From Sinomicrobium pectinilyticum (GTDB lineage Bacteria > Bacteroidota > Bacteroidia > Flavobacteriales > Flavobacteriaceae), in contig NZ_RJTM01000002.1 of assembly GCF_003725735.1 (NCBI RefSeq), forward strand, positions 124,001 through 188,000: 64,000 bases of DNA, given 5' to 3'. The position numbers and the translations under genes are program-made. Under the pieces are notes generated by a model that was not told the DNA's origin, ran no database searches, and saw only the letters and a program-made list of their open reading frames with translations. This document shows positions 18,467-28,300 of this stretch, one piece after another (positions within the stretch are counted from its first letter, which is position 1; each line of letters opens with the position of its first letter).

Positions 18467-18653
18467 TGGAAAAAAGAAAGGTTTAACAGATTATCGATCC
18501 ACAACACATAAAATACATGCTTTTGCAATTAAGCAAAAACAAAGATGAAAAAATTTTGTGTGAATTCCTCCCGGAAAATAGGGTCATAGCCTAATTTTTA
18601 CCGAATAACCTGAGGCCGCCTCCGGCTTTACAGGGAAAAATGCACGATAACAG

Positions 18654-19391
18654 ATGGTTAGTAAAAGCGAAATTAAATTAATAACGGGTTTACACCAAAA
18701 AAAGTACAGGAACAGGCACGGAATGTTTGTGGCGGAAGGGATAAAGGTCATTACGGAACTTTATGATGCCGGAATGAAACTCAGGGAATTGTTTACGACA
18801 GAAGCGGACCGCTTTTCCTTTGCGGGAAGTCTTGTCCGGGAAATCTCCGGTGATGAACTGAAGAAGGTCAGTCAGTTGAAAACGCCCAACAAAGCACTGG
18901 CCCTTTTTGAAATTCCCAAAGAGAAGGAAATAAGGAATTCCGGCCTGGTGCTTGCCCTGGATGATATACGAGATCCCGGTAACCTGGGGACTATTATCCG
19001 GTTGTGCGACTGGTTCGGGATAGAAGATCTGGTATGTAGTGCAACTACGGTGGATTGTTATAATGGCAAAGTGGTACAGGCCACCATGGGGTCACTGGCC
19101 CGGGTTAATATTGTATATACCGATCTGCAGGCCTTTATCGGTGAATCCGGGCTGCCTGTTTTTATCGCCGATATGGACGGAGAAAATGTCTTTGAGACAG
19201 CCTTGCCGCAAAAAGGTATCCTGGTCATGGGAAACGAAGCTAACGGGATATCGGGAGAGATCCGATCACTGGCAGATGGTGTGGTCTCCATTCCCCGTTT
19301 CGGTCGTATACAGGAGACCGAAAGTCTTAACGTAGCAACAGCTACGGCTATACTTTTAAGTGAATTCCGGAGACGGGGGAGCAGCAGTTGA
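18654..19391 (+). CDS. SpoU/TrmH-family RNA 2'-O-methyltransferase
   Basis: At 245 aa it has an N-terminal substrate-binding domain (IKLITGLHQKKYRNRHGMFVAEG) and the knotted SPOUT domain with the three family motifs: DPGNLGTIIRLCDWFGIEDLV, ILVMGNEANGIS and IPRFGRIQETESLNVATATAI. It uses S-adenosylmethionine to methylate the 2'-hydroxyl of a ribose in rRNA or tRNA. The N-terminal domain is of the RlmB/TsnR type, so 23S rRNA is the more likely target, but the exact nucleotide cannot be named. It is transcribed away from tamL across a 187-base shared upstream region, followed on the right by a long non-coding stretch. Confidence 0.92.
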   Translation: MVSKSEIKLITGLHQKKYRNRHGMFVAEGIKVITELYDAGMKLRELFTTEADRFSFAGSLVREISGDELKKVSQLKTPNKALALFEIPKEKEIRNSGLVLALDDIRDPGNLGTIIRLCDWFGIEDLVCSATTVDCYNGKVVQATMGSLARVNIVYTDLQAFIGESGLPVFIADMDGENVFETALPQKGILVMGNEANGISGEIRSLADGVVSIPRFGRIQETESLNVATATAILLSEFRRRGSSS

Positions 19392-19657
19392 TGCGTTTTG
19401 TAGTTCGGAGTTTTGTAGTGTGATTTTTACGACACAATTTTTGGATTCGCCGGATGCTTAAGAACCCGTTATGAAGCTGATTAACCAACAACTCCCGCTA
19501 ATGTCTGTTAAAAATGATTATACGTTCTCTGAACTCTTTGTATCCCATAGCTTCCCACCTTTTTTATGATGTGGCGATCTGAATTGTATGAATGACACTT
19601 ACCTTGCTGCTTCACCGGGAACGGATATAAAATGCTCTATTTCTAGACGAGAAAACG

Positions 19658-19680
19658 GTCATTTAAGGGATTGTGTATAT
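19658..19680 (+). repeat. Inverted repeat, left arm
   Basis: These 23 bases match the reverse complement of 20128-20150 with one mismatch (21 contiguous identical bases, atttaagggattgtgtatat in the core). The pair brackets the 127-bp tandem repeats. Confidence 0.8.
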
Positions 19681-19720
19681 GCCGGACCGGGTCCGGTATA
19701 CGGTTTAGCTGTTTCCTTTA

Positions 19721-20101
19721 GCCGCTTACCGGGTTGTTTATAACATTCTATACAACTGCTTTAACCGCTTACCGGGTTACATTTACGGCTTAAGGGAACG
19801 GGTGTGAAATCCTAAGAGACCTTGTTTGCCGCATACACAGTTCCGTTGACCGTTTACCCGGTTGCCTGCGAAATCATACGCAATTGCTCAGGCGGCTAAC
19901 GGGGTTATGTTTGCGGCATTAGGGAATAGGTATGCGGCCTAAGGGATTCTGTTTGCTGCATATACGGTTTTGTTGACCGCTTATCGGGTTGCTTGTGAAT
20001 TCCTACGCAATTGCTTAAGCAACTAACCGGGTTGTGTTTACGGTATAAGGGAATGGTTACGAAATCATAAGGGTTTCTATTTGCTGCATACGCAATTACT
20101 T
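19721..20101 (+). repeat. Three tandem degenerate copies of a 127-bp repeat
   Basis: Copies at 19721-19847, 19848-19974 and 19975-20101 align without net gaps. Each begins g(a/c)cCG-TTA-CGGGTT, has a second CTAAC-GGGTT or CTTACCGGGTT about 43 bases later, then a TAAGGGAA box, a TAAG(G)GA box and a TTTGC(C/T)GCATA box near the end. 127 is not a multiple of three and all frames have stops, so it is not a protein repeat. A more decayed partial copy can be seen at about 19594-19720, and a fragment in reverse orientation at 20101-20150. Confidence 0.8.
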
Positions 20102-20127
20102 ATGCCGCAAACATAACCTGGTTCAGT

Positions 20128-20150
20128 ATATACACAATCCCTTAAATGGC
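20128..20150 (-). repeat. Inverted repeat, right arm
   Basis: Reverse complement of 19658-19680 with a single mismatch; it closes the repeat tract on the right. Inside it the similarity continues weakly (reverse complement of ggttatgtttgcggcat seen in the second tandem copy). Confidence 0.8.
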
Positions 20151-20665
20151 AAAAACCGGCCCCGGATTATCCGGCCGGGGATACGGTATGCAGGTCCCGT
20201 GACAAAGGCAGGCGTATCTTTGCCGGGAGGCTATCTGCCCTGAATTTGCGGGGAAGCCGGCAGTGATACCGTCTGTTTGACAGCTATATTCCTACCGGTA
20301 TCGCACCGGCAGAAATGCTTTTGGTTGTAACGCCGGGGTTTTACCGAACGCGGACTGCGAAGTCAGAGATATTCGCGACCCCAGAAGGAGCACACGCCGT
20401 ATCCGGATTTACACAGTGATGACAGCCTATTGTTCAACAGTAATAATGCATGATAACCGGAGTGTGGATCGTTTAGCTTGCAAAATAGTACTAACTCCGG
20501 ATATTTCCTTACCGGACAAAGCAGCTGTAAAAAGAACTGCTTGCAAATACAGACTACCACTATCTTAAAGAACATAAGTGTAAATGTGTGAAAATCAAAT
20601 TGCTATAAGTGGGTGCGAGCGAACAACCCCTAAGCTAATCAATTCCGGTACCAAAAAAAAACTCC

Positions 20666-20806
20666 TCAATCCTTTCCCCGGTTGAAAAGAAATCCCAGGG
20701 GCAGAATTAAAAAAAGAAAGAAAAACTTGCCGGTGACCACGCCGATAATGGTGAGGGCGGCAGCGATAATCATAATGATCTGAGATGTCTTTTTGTTTTT
20801 GAACAT
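20666..20806 (-). CDS. Small hydrophobic membrane protein, 46 aa
   Basis: An ATG at 20806 opens a 46-codon frame ending with TGA at 20668-20666. The peptide starts MFKNKKTSQ, then has two hydrophobic stretches (IIMIIAAALTIIGVVTG and FFFLFLILPLGFLF) joined by a short turn and a charged end NRGKD, the layout of a small two-helix inner-membrane protein. Positive charge at the N-terminus and end fits the inside rule with both ends in the cytoplasm. Similar tiny proteins are common in Flavobacteriaceae but I know no function. A longer overlapping frame on the same strand (20595-20855) has a biased and non-membrane composition and is less likely. Confidence 0.6.
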   Translation of the reverse strand: MFKNKKTSQIIMIIAAALTIIGVVTGKFFFLFLILPLGFLFNRGKD

Positions 20807-20939
20807 TATTTCCGTCCCGTTTAAATGAAGTGCGTAGATTGGCTCTCGCTTTCAAAAGTATTATTTTTTTGAGGAAACCCCAAGTAAGGGAACATATACA
20901 TTTTAGAGATCTTTACCCTGTTTCTCCGTACCTGTAAAT

Positions 20940-20976
20940 AACAACCCTCCGGAATAACTTGTTCCGGAGGGTTGTT
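20940..20976 (-). terminator. Strong hairpin terminator after the secreted Asn/Thr/Arg-rich protein gene
   Basis: A perfect 15-bp stem (20940-20954 with 20962-20976) and a 7-base loop lie 21 bases downstream of the stop at 20998 on the minus strand, followed by a short TTATTT run. Confidence 0.75.
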
Positions 20977-20997
20977 GTATCGAAACCACAACTTATT

Positions 20998-22212
20998 CTA
21001 ATTCCTGCTACGCGATGTTGTAGCCTGTCTGTTGCTGCTGCCCGAAGTCCGTGTTGCGGTATCGCCCTGCCTGTTGGCAGGAGCAGCGGTTTGTACTCTT
21101 GTCGTATTTTGTGGAGCAGCATTGGCATTCCTCCCGGGTGCTGTACTGTTTCTGCCGGCATTGCCGTTCGTATTGCCTGTCGTACGGTTCTCTCGTGCGG
21201 TTGTACCGGTATTTGCCGGTGTCCCCGGGGAAGTATTGTTCCTTCTTTTGTCCGCAGTTGTTGTATCGCTGCGGTTTGTACTGTTTCCGGTTGTGGCGGG
21301 ACTGTTGCGCTTTGTGCCGGAAACAGTAGTATTTTCCCGGCTGTTTTTTATCGTCTTGCTGTTTCTCCCGGTTTCTGCGCCGGTAGAGGAGTTTCGCCTT
21401 GCCGTGTTATTATTAACATTTGTCACAGCGGAAGCTCTCCTTGCGGTGGAGGCATTGTTTTTTAAAACAGTGTCATCTCTTCTGTACGTAGTGGCATTTG
21501 TGCTGCTTCTTCTTTCCGTATTACGGTACGAACTGTTCGCGGCTACTCTCCCGTCCTGGTAATGTACCCTGCTTCCGGGAAGGTAAAAATCCCGTCGGCT
21601 GTTGGCGTATGATCTGCTGTCCCTGTAATGTGCTTTGTGATAGGAATAATTATATCGTACAGGGGTGTAATACCTGCGGTATGGTGTGGTATATACGACG
21701 CTATAGGTATAATAGGGGACTGCGTAATGGGCATGCCACGGCCTGTAGATATACCTTCTGTTCAAGGTATTGATATACCCGGTATAATGCGTAAAGTGCC
21801 AGAAATTGTCATAGTGTATCACCAGTCCGCCTATCTGTGCGAGGTAACCGTTGTTATAACGGATAAATACATTTCCGGCCCTTGCGATACGTCCGTAGTC
21901 GTCGTAATAAACAGGAACATTTTCTATCTGGATAACCGCTCCGTAAGTATCGTATTGTACATACGGATCATAATCATAGCCCGAATTAAAACTGATCGAA
22001 ACCCCGGGAGAGTTGATACTTACCCGCGTTCCCCGGTCACCGAGGTAGGCAAAATCGAACTGTCCGTCGGGATAGACCGCGAATTCAACATCTCCTTCCG
22101 TGAAAATATAGGAATCCCCGCTGTAGAAACCGTAATTAGCCGGAGTTTCCGCGGATGCTTTTATGCCCGTACCCAGGAACATAAGCACCAATAGTGTAAA
22201 CAGATTTTTCAT
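20998..22212 (-). CDS. Secreted protein with tyrosine-rich middle and basic Asn/Thr/Arg/Ser-rich tail
   Basis: ATG 22212 gives 404 aa starting with a signal peptide (MKNLFTLLVLMFLGTGIKASAE). Residues 25-150 look like beta-sandwich sequence with short repeats (FTEGDVEFAVYPDGQFDFAYLG, VFIRYNNGYLAQIGGLVIHYD). Residues 150-200 are rich in Tyr, His and Arg (RRYIYRPWHAHYAVPYYTY). From about 235 to the end the chain is almost only N, T, R, S, A and G, strongly basic and without hydrophobic residues, so probably disordered. I do not recognise a family. It may coat the cell or bind anionic polymers, but that is speculation. The gene is isolated, with its own terminator. Confidence 0.8.
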   Translation of the reverse strand: MKNLFTLLVLMFLGTGIKASAETPANYGFYSGDSYIFTEGDVEFAVYPDGQFDFAYLGDRGTRVSINSPGVSISFNSGYDYDPYVQYDTYGAVIQIENVPVYYDDYGRIARAGNVFIRYNNGYLAQIGGLVIHYDNFWHFTHYTGYINTLNRRYIYRPWHAHYAVPYYTYSVVYTTPYRRYYTPVRYNYSYHKAHYRDSRSYANSRRDFYLPGSRVHYQDGRVAANSSYRNTERRSSTNATTYRRDDTVLKNNASTARRASAVTNVNNNTARRNSSTGAETGRNSKTIKNSRENTTVSGTKRNSPATTGNSTNRSDTTTADKRRNNTSPGTPANTGTTARENRTTGNTNGNAGRNSTAPGRNANAAPQNTTRVQTAAPANRQGDTATRTSGSSNRQATTSRSRN

Positions 22213-22537
22213 AACATCTATTTTTAAGAGGTTAGTAATTGTTTGTTGTGGCCACAATTACTCCATAACAGCACTCTACCAAAGGTTATGCCAAAAATGA
22301 ACACGATGTGTAATCTATTAATTTTCAGATGATTATTCTTTAGGGAAAAGGGGATGCGCGTTCGGGCACTCATTTCCTGGTACTTCCTTTTGACAAGGAT
22401 ACTTTTTAATCATAAATTTCGTGCATTTATCCGGCGTTGGGTCCGTTTTTATGAAAATGAATTCTCTCAAAACGACAATAATTCAATAAATAAAACAAAA
22501 AAATATGTAATCGGTAATAATTGTATTGTTTTTTATT

Positions 22538-22545
22538 TACATTTG
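22538..22545 (+). promoter_or_regulatory. Candidate -7 promoter element of the GH92 operon
   Basis: TACATTTG matches TAnnTTTG, 53 bases before the GH92 start. TTG occurs at 22526-22528 and 22521-22523 but at shorter spacing than usual. It lies immediately before the palindrome at 22551, which would therefore overlap the transcription start. Confidence 0.5.
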
Positions 22546-22550
22546 TATAA

Positions 22551-22568
22551 TGTTCATATGTATGAACA
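22551..22568 (+). promoter_or_regulatory. 18-bp palindrome, candidate GntR operator
   Basis: tgttcata-tg-tatgaaca has perfect 8-bp arms around a 2-bp centre, just after the -7 element. Thirteen of the 14 bases of its right side (22556-22569) recur at 38279-38292 upstream of the gntR gene that ends the operon, which makes a specific operator likely. Confidence 0.6.
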
Positions 22569-22597
22569 TATAAAAATCAACCTAAAACCTATTCACA

Positions 22598-25303
22598 ATG
22601 ACACCACATAAGATCAGGCTCTGGAGTATCGGTTTCTTTTTCTGTCTGATTCATACCGTACAGGGGCAGACGGGCAACATAGCAGCGGAGGCAAAAATAT
22701 CCGCCTCCACAGCCTTGTCCGAAATGTACCTTCCCGAAAATGTAGCGGATGGGATCATTGGAACCCCGGCAACAGGAGAGTGGGCCTGTGAAGGAGTTAC
22801 TACGGATTGGGGCTATATCCGTTTCCCGTGGATAGAACTTCGGTGGGACAAACCGAGGAAAATCAACCGCATTGTTTTATACGACCGGCCTTCCGGAAAA
22901 GAATTTACCGCCGGGGGCAAACTGATGTTCAGTGACGGAAGCCTTATCTGGGTCAACCGGATACCGGATAACGGGGAGGGCAAGGAAATAAGGTTCGATA
23001 CCAAAACCGTCGACTGGGTGAAATTCCAGGTGACTGACGGCAATGGCAAAGACCTGGGACTGTCGGAAATGGAAGTGTTCGCAGCCCCGGAAGATAATAA
23101 TGATTTTGTCGCATGGGTAGATCCTTATATAGAGACCAATCGCGGCCGGTACCTGTTCTTTATTACCGGGTCCAGGCCGTTCGGTATGGTGGGGGCTGCT
23201 CCTTTAACCCGGAACAAGAACCAGAACGGAGGTGGCTATAACTATAACGACGAATATATCCTGGGGTTTGAACAGATACACAGCTGGATGCTGGGCGGCC
23301 TGGAGATTATGCCGGCCCCGGCGGTTATAGATCCTACCAAAGGGCAGGAGGGGTGGAAGTCGGCATTCCGTCATGAAGATGAAATCGTGCAGCCCGGATA
23401 CCAGCGGGTCTATTTACGCGATCACCACATATGGACTGAACTGACCGCTACCGAACGGGTGAGTTTTTACCGTTTTCGTTTTATCCGGAATATGGAAGCC
23501 CAGGTATTAATGAACCTCGGCGGCTATGTCAGCAATGTACAAATGGAGAAGGCGCATGTTACGCAGGTGTCGGATACGGGGATTGAAGGATATTTCAGTA
23601 CGACCGACCGCTTCTGGGGTGGCCCGAAAGAGGTAAAGGTCTTTTTTGCAGCGGAATTTGATAAGGCTTTCAAAAGATTGGACGGCTGGACCGGTAAAGA
23701 ACGTTTCCGGGATATCCCGGAGATCGAAGGCGACAGCACCGGTGTTACGGCAATCTATGATGTTCAGGGCGGAGACCTGCTGCAGATGAAAATCGCTATA
23801 TCCTATACCAGTGTAGAGAATGCCAGGAATAACCTTGATGCGGAATGCCCGTACTGGGATTTCGATAAAGTTCACGGTGAATCCCTGAAGGTATGGAATG
23901 ACTGGCTCGGGAAGATAGAGGTAAAAGGAGGAAGCCGGGAACAAAAGATAAAATTTTATACCGATCTGTGGCATGTGCTTCTCGGCAGGCAAAAGATCAA
24001 TGATATCAACGGAGATTATCCGGATCGTACTTCCGGTAATCGCGAAGGCACCTTTACGGACGCGGAATTCAAAATAAAGACGTTGCCGAAGGACAAAAAC
24101 GGGAACCTTAAATTCAATATGTACAATTCCGATGCCTGGTGGCTTACACAATGGAATTTAAATGTGCTGTGGGGGCTTGCATGGCCTGAGGTCATGGACG
24201 AAATGTCTGCTTCCATGGTGCAATATGCCGTCAACGGGGGGCTTCTCCCCCGGGGCCCTTCCGGTGGCGGTTATTCCTATATTATGACCGGGTCTCCTGC
24301 TACCAATCTTATAGCAGCTACCTTCCAGAAAGGGTTACTTACCAAAATAGATAAACAAACGGCTTATGATAAGATAAAAGAAAGCCTCCTGCCCGGAGGG
24401 ATGCTCGGAGATGCCGGCGATATCCGGTTTTACACGGAAAATGGCTATTGGCCCGGAAACGCAGGCATTACCCTGGAAGCGGCTTTTCAGGATTATGCCC
24501 TGTCCCAGATGGCAAAAGCGCTTGGGAAGAAAAAGGATTACAACTTTTTCAGTAAAAGGGCAGCGGGATGGAAAACTCTTTTTCACCCGGAGCAGAAACT
24601 GGTATTTCCCAAAGACCGGAATGGAAATTTTTTGCATAGCGAGCCCCTTTCCGGTGAAGGCTGGATAGAAGCCAATGCCTGGCAGGCTACCTGGTCCGTA
24701 TCGCACCAGATCGATGAACTGGCAGTACTTATGGGGGGAGAAGATGTTTTATGTGAAAAGCTCAATTATGCTTTTGAAATGGCTGAAGATGACGATTTTG
24801 TCTTTGCCTATAATGACGGTTATGTAAGTTATGCTAACCAGCCCGGTTGTTCCAACGCCCATGTTTTTAATTATGCCGGGAAACCGTGGCTTACCCAGTA
24901 CTGGGTACGGAAGGTCAAGGAACAGGCATACGGAGGCATTACACCCGATCTGGGTTATGGCGGTCACGATGAAGACCAGGGACAAATGGGAGGCGTCAGC
25001 GCCCTGATGGCCATAGGACTGTTCAGTCTGGACGGTAATGTTTCCGAAAACCCTGTATATGATATCACCAGCCCAGTTTTTGACGAAGTGATCATTAAAC
25101 TCGATCCGGATTACTACACCGGAACCGAATTCAGGATCATTACCCATAATAACAGTATGGATAATATGTATATCCAAAAAGCCCTTTTGAATGGAAAAGA
25201 ACACACGAAGTTCTGGTTTCCGCACGAAGTCTTTCAAAAGGGCGGAAGCCTCGAACTTTACCTCGGACCTGAGCCCAATATGCAATGGGGAACTAAGGAT
25301 TAA
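22598..25303 (+). CDS. GH92 alpha-mannosidase with N-terminal F5/8-type C domain
   Basis: The 901-aa protein has a signal peptide ending near TVQGQ, a discoidin/F5-8C-like domain (about 25-165; TALSEMYLPENVADGIIGTPATGEWA, WIELRWDKPRKINRIVLYDRP) and a GH92 domain: the N-terminal sandwich opens with WVDPYIETNRGRYLFFITGSRPFGMVG, and the catalytic alpha-barrel has the family patches NSDAWWLTQWNLNVLWGLAWPE, GYWPGNAGITLEAAFQDYALSQMA and GGHDEDQGQMGGVSALMAIGLF. GH92 enzymes are calcium-dependent exo-alpha-mannosidases. The last patch differs from the common GNDD.GQMS form (GHDEDQGQMG), so linkage specificity should not be assumed. It is the first gene of a ten-gene run and supplies mannose to the transporter, kinase and isomerase downstream. 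Confidence 0.92.
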   Translation: MTPHKIRLWSIGFFFCLIHTVQGQTGNIAAEAKISASTALSEMYLPENVADGIIGTPATGEWACEGVTTDWGYIRFPWIELRWDKPRKINRIVLYDRPSGKEFTAGGKLMFSDGSLIWVNRIPDNGEGKEIRFDTKTVDWVKFQVTDGNGKDLGLSEMEVFAAPEDNNDFVAWVDPYIETNRGRYLFFITGSRPFGMVGAAPLTRNKNQNGGGYNYNDEYILGFEQIHSWMLGGLEIMPAPAVIDPTKGQEGWKSAFRHEDEIVQPGYQRVYLRDHHIWTELTATERVSFYRFRFIRNMEAQVLMNLGGYVSNVQMEKAHVTQVSDTGIEGYFSTTDRFWGGPKEVKVFFAAEFDKAFKRLDGWTGKERFRDIPEIEGDSTGVTAIYDVQGGDLLQMKIAISYTSVENARNNLDAECPYWDFDKVHGESLKVWNDWLGKIEVKGGSREQKIKFYTDLWHVLLGRQKINDINGDYPDRTSGNREGTFTDAEFKIKTLPKDKNGNLKFNMYNSDAWWLTQWNLNVLWGLAWPEVMDEMSASMVQYAVNGGLLPRGPSGGGYSYIMTGSPATNLIAATFQKGLLTKIDKQTAYDKIKESLLPGGMLGDAGDIRFYTENGYWPGNAGITLEAAFQDYALSQMAKALGKKKDYNFFSKRAAGWKTLFHPEQKLVFPKDRNGNFLHSEPLSGEGWIEANAWQATWSVSHQIDELAVLMGGEDVLCEKLNYAFEMAEDDDFVFAYNDGYVSYANQPGCSNAHVFNYAGKPWLTQYWVRKVKEQAYGGITPDLGYGGHDEDQGQMGGVSALMAIGLFSLDGNVSENPVYDITSPVFDEVIIKLDPDYYTGTEFRIITHNNSMDNMYIQKALLNGKEHTKFWFPHEVFQKGGSLELYLGPEPNMQWGTKD

Positions 25304-25339
25304 AACCGAAAATTAGTATCAACCAAAAATCTGTTTCTT

Positions 25340-28300
25340 ATGGAAATATACCGATTAATGAGGGCGTATGTCCTGTATCTGCCCCTGTTTTGTTTCGGAT
25401 TATCCCTGCAGGCCTATGCCTTTCCGCAGCAGGAAGGGATAAAGGTTACCGGAACGGTCCGGTCTGCCGAGGGAGAGGTCCTTGCGGGGAGTAATATTGT
25501 GGTAAAGGGAACAAATACCGGTACCATTGCGGACTTTGACGGGAATTTTGAAATTGAGGTTCCCGACAGTAATGCCATATTAGTGTTCAGTTATGTGGGG
25601 TTTGCTTCCAGAGAGGTGAAAGTGGGAATGCAAACCACGATCCGGGTAGAGCTGGAACCCGATATGGGAAAACTCTCTGAAGTTATTGTCATCGGGTACG
25701 GCAGTCAGCGGAAATCGGACATTACCGGATCGGTTTCTTCTATAAGTGCCAAAGAGCTGCAGGCTGTCCCGGCTTCCAGTTTCGAGCAGACCCTGCAGGG
25801 CAGGGCTGCAGGTGTACAGGTTACCCAGGCCTCCGGCGTGCCCGGAGGAGGGACCAATATACGTATCCGCGGAACGAGTTCCGTAAATGCCAGTAGTGAG
25901 CCCTTGTACGTTATAGATGGCATGCTCGTAAACAGTGATGCCAACGAAACGTCTGCCGGAAGCAGGGGCCCGGGAGTGAGCCCGCTTTCCACTATTAACC
26001 CCAATGATATAGAGTCTATTGAAATACTCAAAGACGCTTCCGCAACAGCTATTTACGGTTCCAGGGGGGCCAACGGCGTCGTATTGATAACTACCAAAAA
26101 GGGAACAGCGGGAAGAGAAACCATAAGTTTCAACGCTTATCACGGCATACAACAGGTGGCTAATAAGCTTAATCTACTCAATGCCAGTGAATATGCAGCA
26201 CTGGTAAATGAAGCGGAAATCAACGCGGGGAGGACTCCCGTCTATGTTAACCCGCAAACCTTAGGCAAGGGCACGGACTGGCAGGACGAACTTTTCAGGG
26301 CTGCACAGATCTCCGATTACCAGCTTAGTTTTTCGGGAGGAGATGCCAAGACCAGGTATGCGCTTTCCGGCGGCTTATTTACACAGGATGGTATAGTCAT
26401 AGGCTCCGATTTCCGGAGATATTCATTCCGGGTAAACCTGGAACGGAATGTAACGGACAAGCTGAAAGTAGGCAACAACCTTTCGTATGCGAGAATTATA
26501 TCCAACGGGGTGCTTACAGGGCCCGGGCAGATTGTTCCCGGGGTAATTGCCAATGCTCTGCAGATCAATCCCGTTCTGCCGGTATACAATCCTAACGTAC
26601 CGGGAGGTTATACCTTTGAGCATGACCGTAAAGACGCCGTGGCCAATCCGGTGGCAGAAGCCAGGGAATACGAATCCAAAACCGTTACCTCCAGGCTCCT
26701 TGGTAATGTGTTTGCCGAATATGCCCTGACTGATGACCTGGATTTCCGCACCAGCTTCGGGATAGACCTTTTGCATACCAAAAACAGTGCTTTCGGTCCA
26801 AACTTTCTGAAACGTACGGAGAGCAGCCGCGGCGAAGCATCCATCTCTACGCTGGAAGCGCTTACCTGGCTTAATGAAAATACACTTACCTATAACAAAA
26901 CCTTTGACGGCGGGGACAACCTTACGGCTCTTTTAGGATTCACATTACAGGAATTCCAAAACGAGTCCCTTACCAGTATAGCTTTCGGTTTTCCCGATGG
27001 CAGGACCGGCTATCACAATCTTTCCGCAGCAGAAAATCCGCAGCCGCCGGTCAATAGCGAATCACGGTGGGCACTGGTGTCCTATCTCGCGCGGATAAAT
27101 TACGCTATGGACAACAAATATCTCTTTACCCTTTCCGGAAGGGTAGACGGCTCGTCCAAATTCGCAAAAGGCAATCAATACGGTTTCTTTCCCTCCGGGG
27201 CATTTGCATGGCGTGTTATCAATGAGGATTTTATGAGAGACTCGCAGCTTTTCAGCGACCTGAAACTGCGGTTGAGTTACGGCGTTATCGGTAACCAGTC
27301 CATCGGTCCCTATAATTCCCTTGCCCTGATAGGGCCTTTCGGGGAAGGTGTTTTTAATAACGGCCCCGGAAGCCCCGAAGTATTTTACGGGCAGGAGCCG
27401 AGCAGTTATCCCAACCGCAACCTGAAATGGGAAACCACACGTCAGGCCAACTTGGGATTGGACATGGCATTCTGGAATGGTAAATTGCGGTTTACCGCGG
27501 AGGTATATGATAAGAAAACCTCCGACCTTTTGCTGGCAACCCCTATTCCGTTTACCACCGGGTTTCAGAATACCCTGCTGAATGTAGGAAATGTACAGAA
27601 CCGCGGTTTCGGACTGGAAGTGAGTTCGGATATCCTCAACGGCCCATTCACCTGGAATGCTTCCGGAAACTTTTCCGTCAACCGGAATAAGGTGACCAAC
27701 CTGGCCAGGGAAGAAGATATCAATCTCCTGGTAGCCGGCAGCATACTGAGAGAAGGTAAGCCTATCGGAACTTTCGAAGGATACGTTTTTGACGGCATTT
27801 ACCAGACTAATGAAGAAGCTGCTGCAGGTCCGGCTTTACGCGGGCAGACACCGGTTGCGGGAGATCGTAAATACAAGGATATAAGCGGTCCCGATGGTTC
27901 CCCTGACGGATTTATAGACGAATATGACCTTGCGATCATAGGAACCGCCCAACCCGATTTTACGTGGGGACTGAACAACGAGTTTTCCTATAAGAATTTT
28001 AACCTCAGTGTTTTTGTACAGGGCAGCCAGGGCAATGATATGGCCAATATGAACCTGCTCAACCTGGAGAATATGAACGGACAGCAGAACGTGCTGGCCA
28101 AAGCGGGAAAAAACCGCTGGACGCCGGATAATCCCGGGAATGTATACCCCCGGGCCTCGGCAAACAACTCCTTTAACAGTACCTTCTCGTCCGCCTTTGT
28201 CGAAGACGCTTCTTATGTAAGGGTCAAGAACATAACATTGGGGTATAATTTTCCTCAACAATGGATGGAACATATTGGGGTGAGCAACCTGCGTATTTAC

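Larger units (their letters stand above)
19392..20665. other. Long intergenic region without a recognisable gene
   Basis: About 1.27 kb with stop codons in all frames apart from short ORFs. The left third has nothing I recognise; 19658-20150 holds the inverted and tandem repeats listed separately; 20151-20180 is a GC-rich imperfect palindrome; 20181-20665 has no convincing ORF or RNA. The weak ORF on the minus strand at 20363-20575 has no family features. Confidence 0.6.
22213..22597. other. Divergent upstream region of the secreted protein gene and PUL 2
   Basis: AT-rich region with no gene seen. The right part contains the PUL 2 promoter and palindrome listed separately. The left part should hold the promoter of the minus-strand gene, but no good TAnnTTTG was found. 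Confidence 0.5.

Noticed and set aside
19721-20101. Tandem 127-bp repeats as an integron attC array
   Set aside because: Length and GGGTT/AACCC boxes are suggestive, but there is no integrase, no cassette gene between copies and the attC core sites are not convincing.
19721-20101. Tandem repeats as a decayed CRISPR array
   Set aside because: The units are 127 bp of continuous similarity, with no short repeats separated by unique spacers and no cas gene.
20363-20575. 70-codon minus-strand frame in the intergenic region
   Set aside because: Cys/Leu-rich translation without family features, signal or neighbour support.
20959-21562. Overlapping plus-strand frames of 168 and 176 codons
   Set aside because: They lie opposite the Asn/Thr/Arg-rich tail of the secreted protein; hydrophobic Cys/Val/Leu-rich translation is the mirror of that low complexity.
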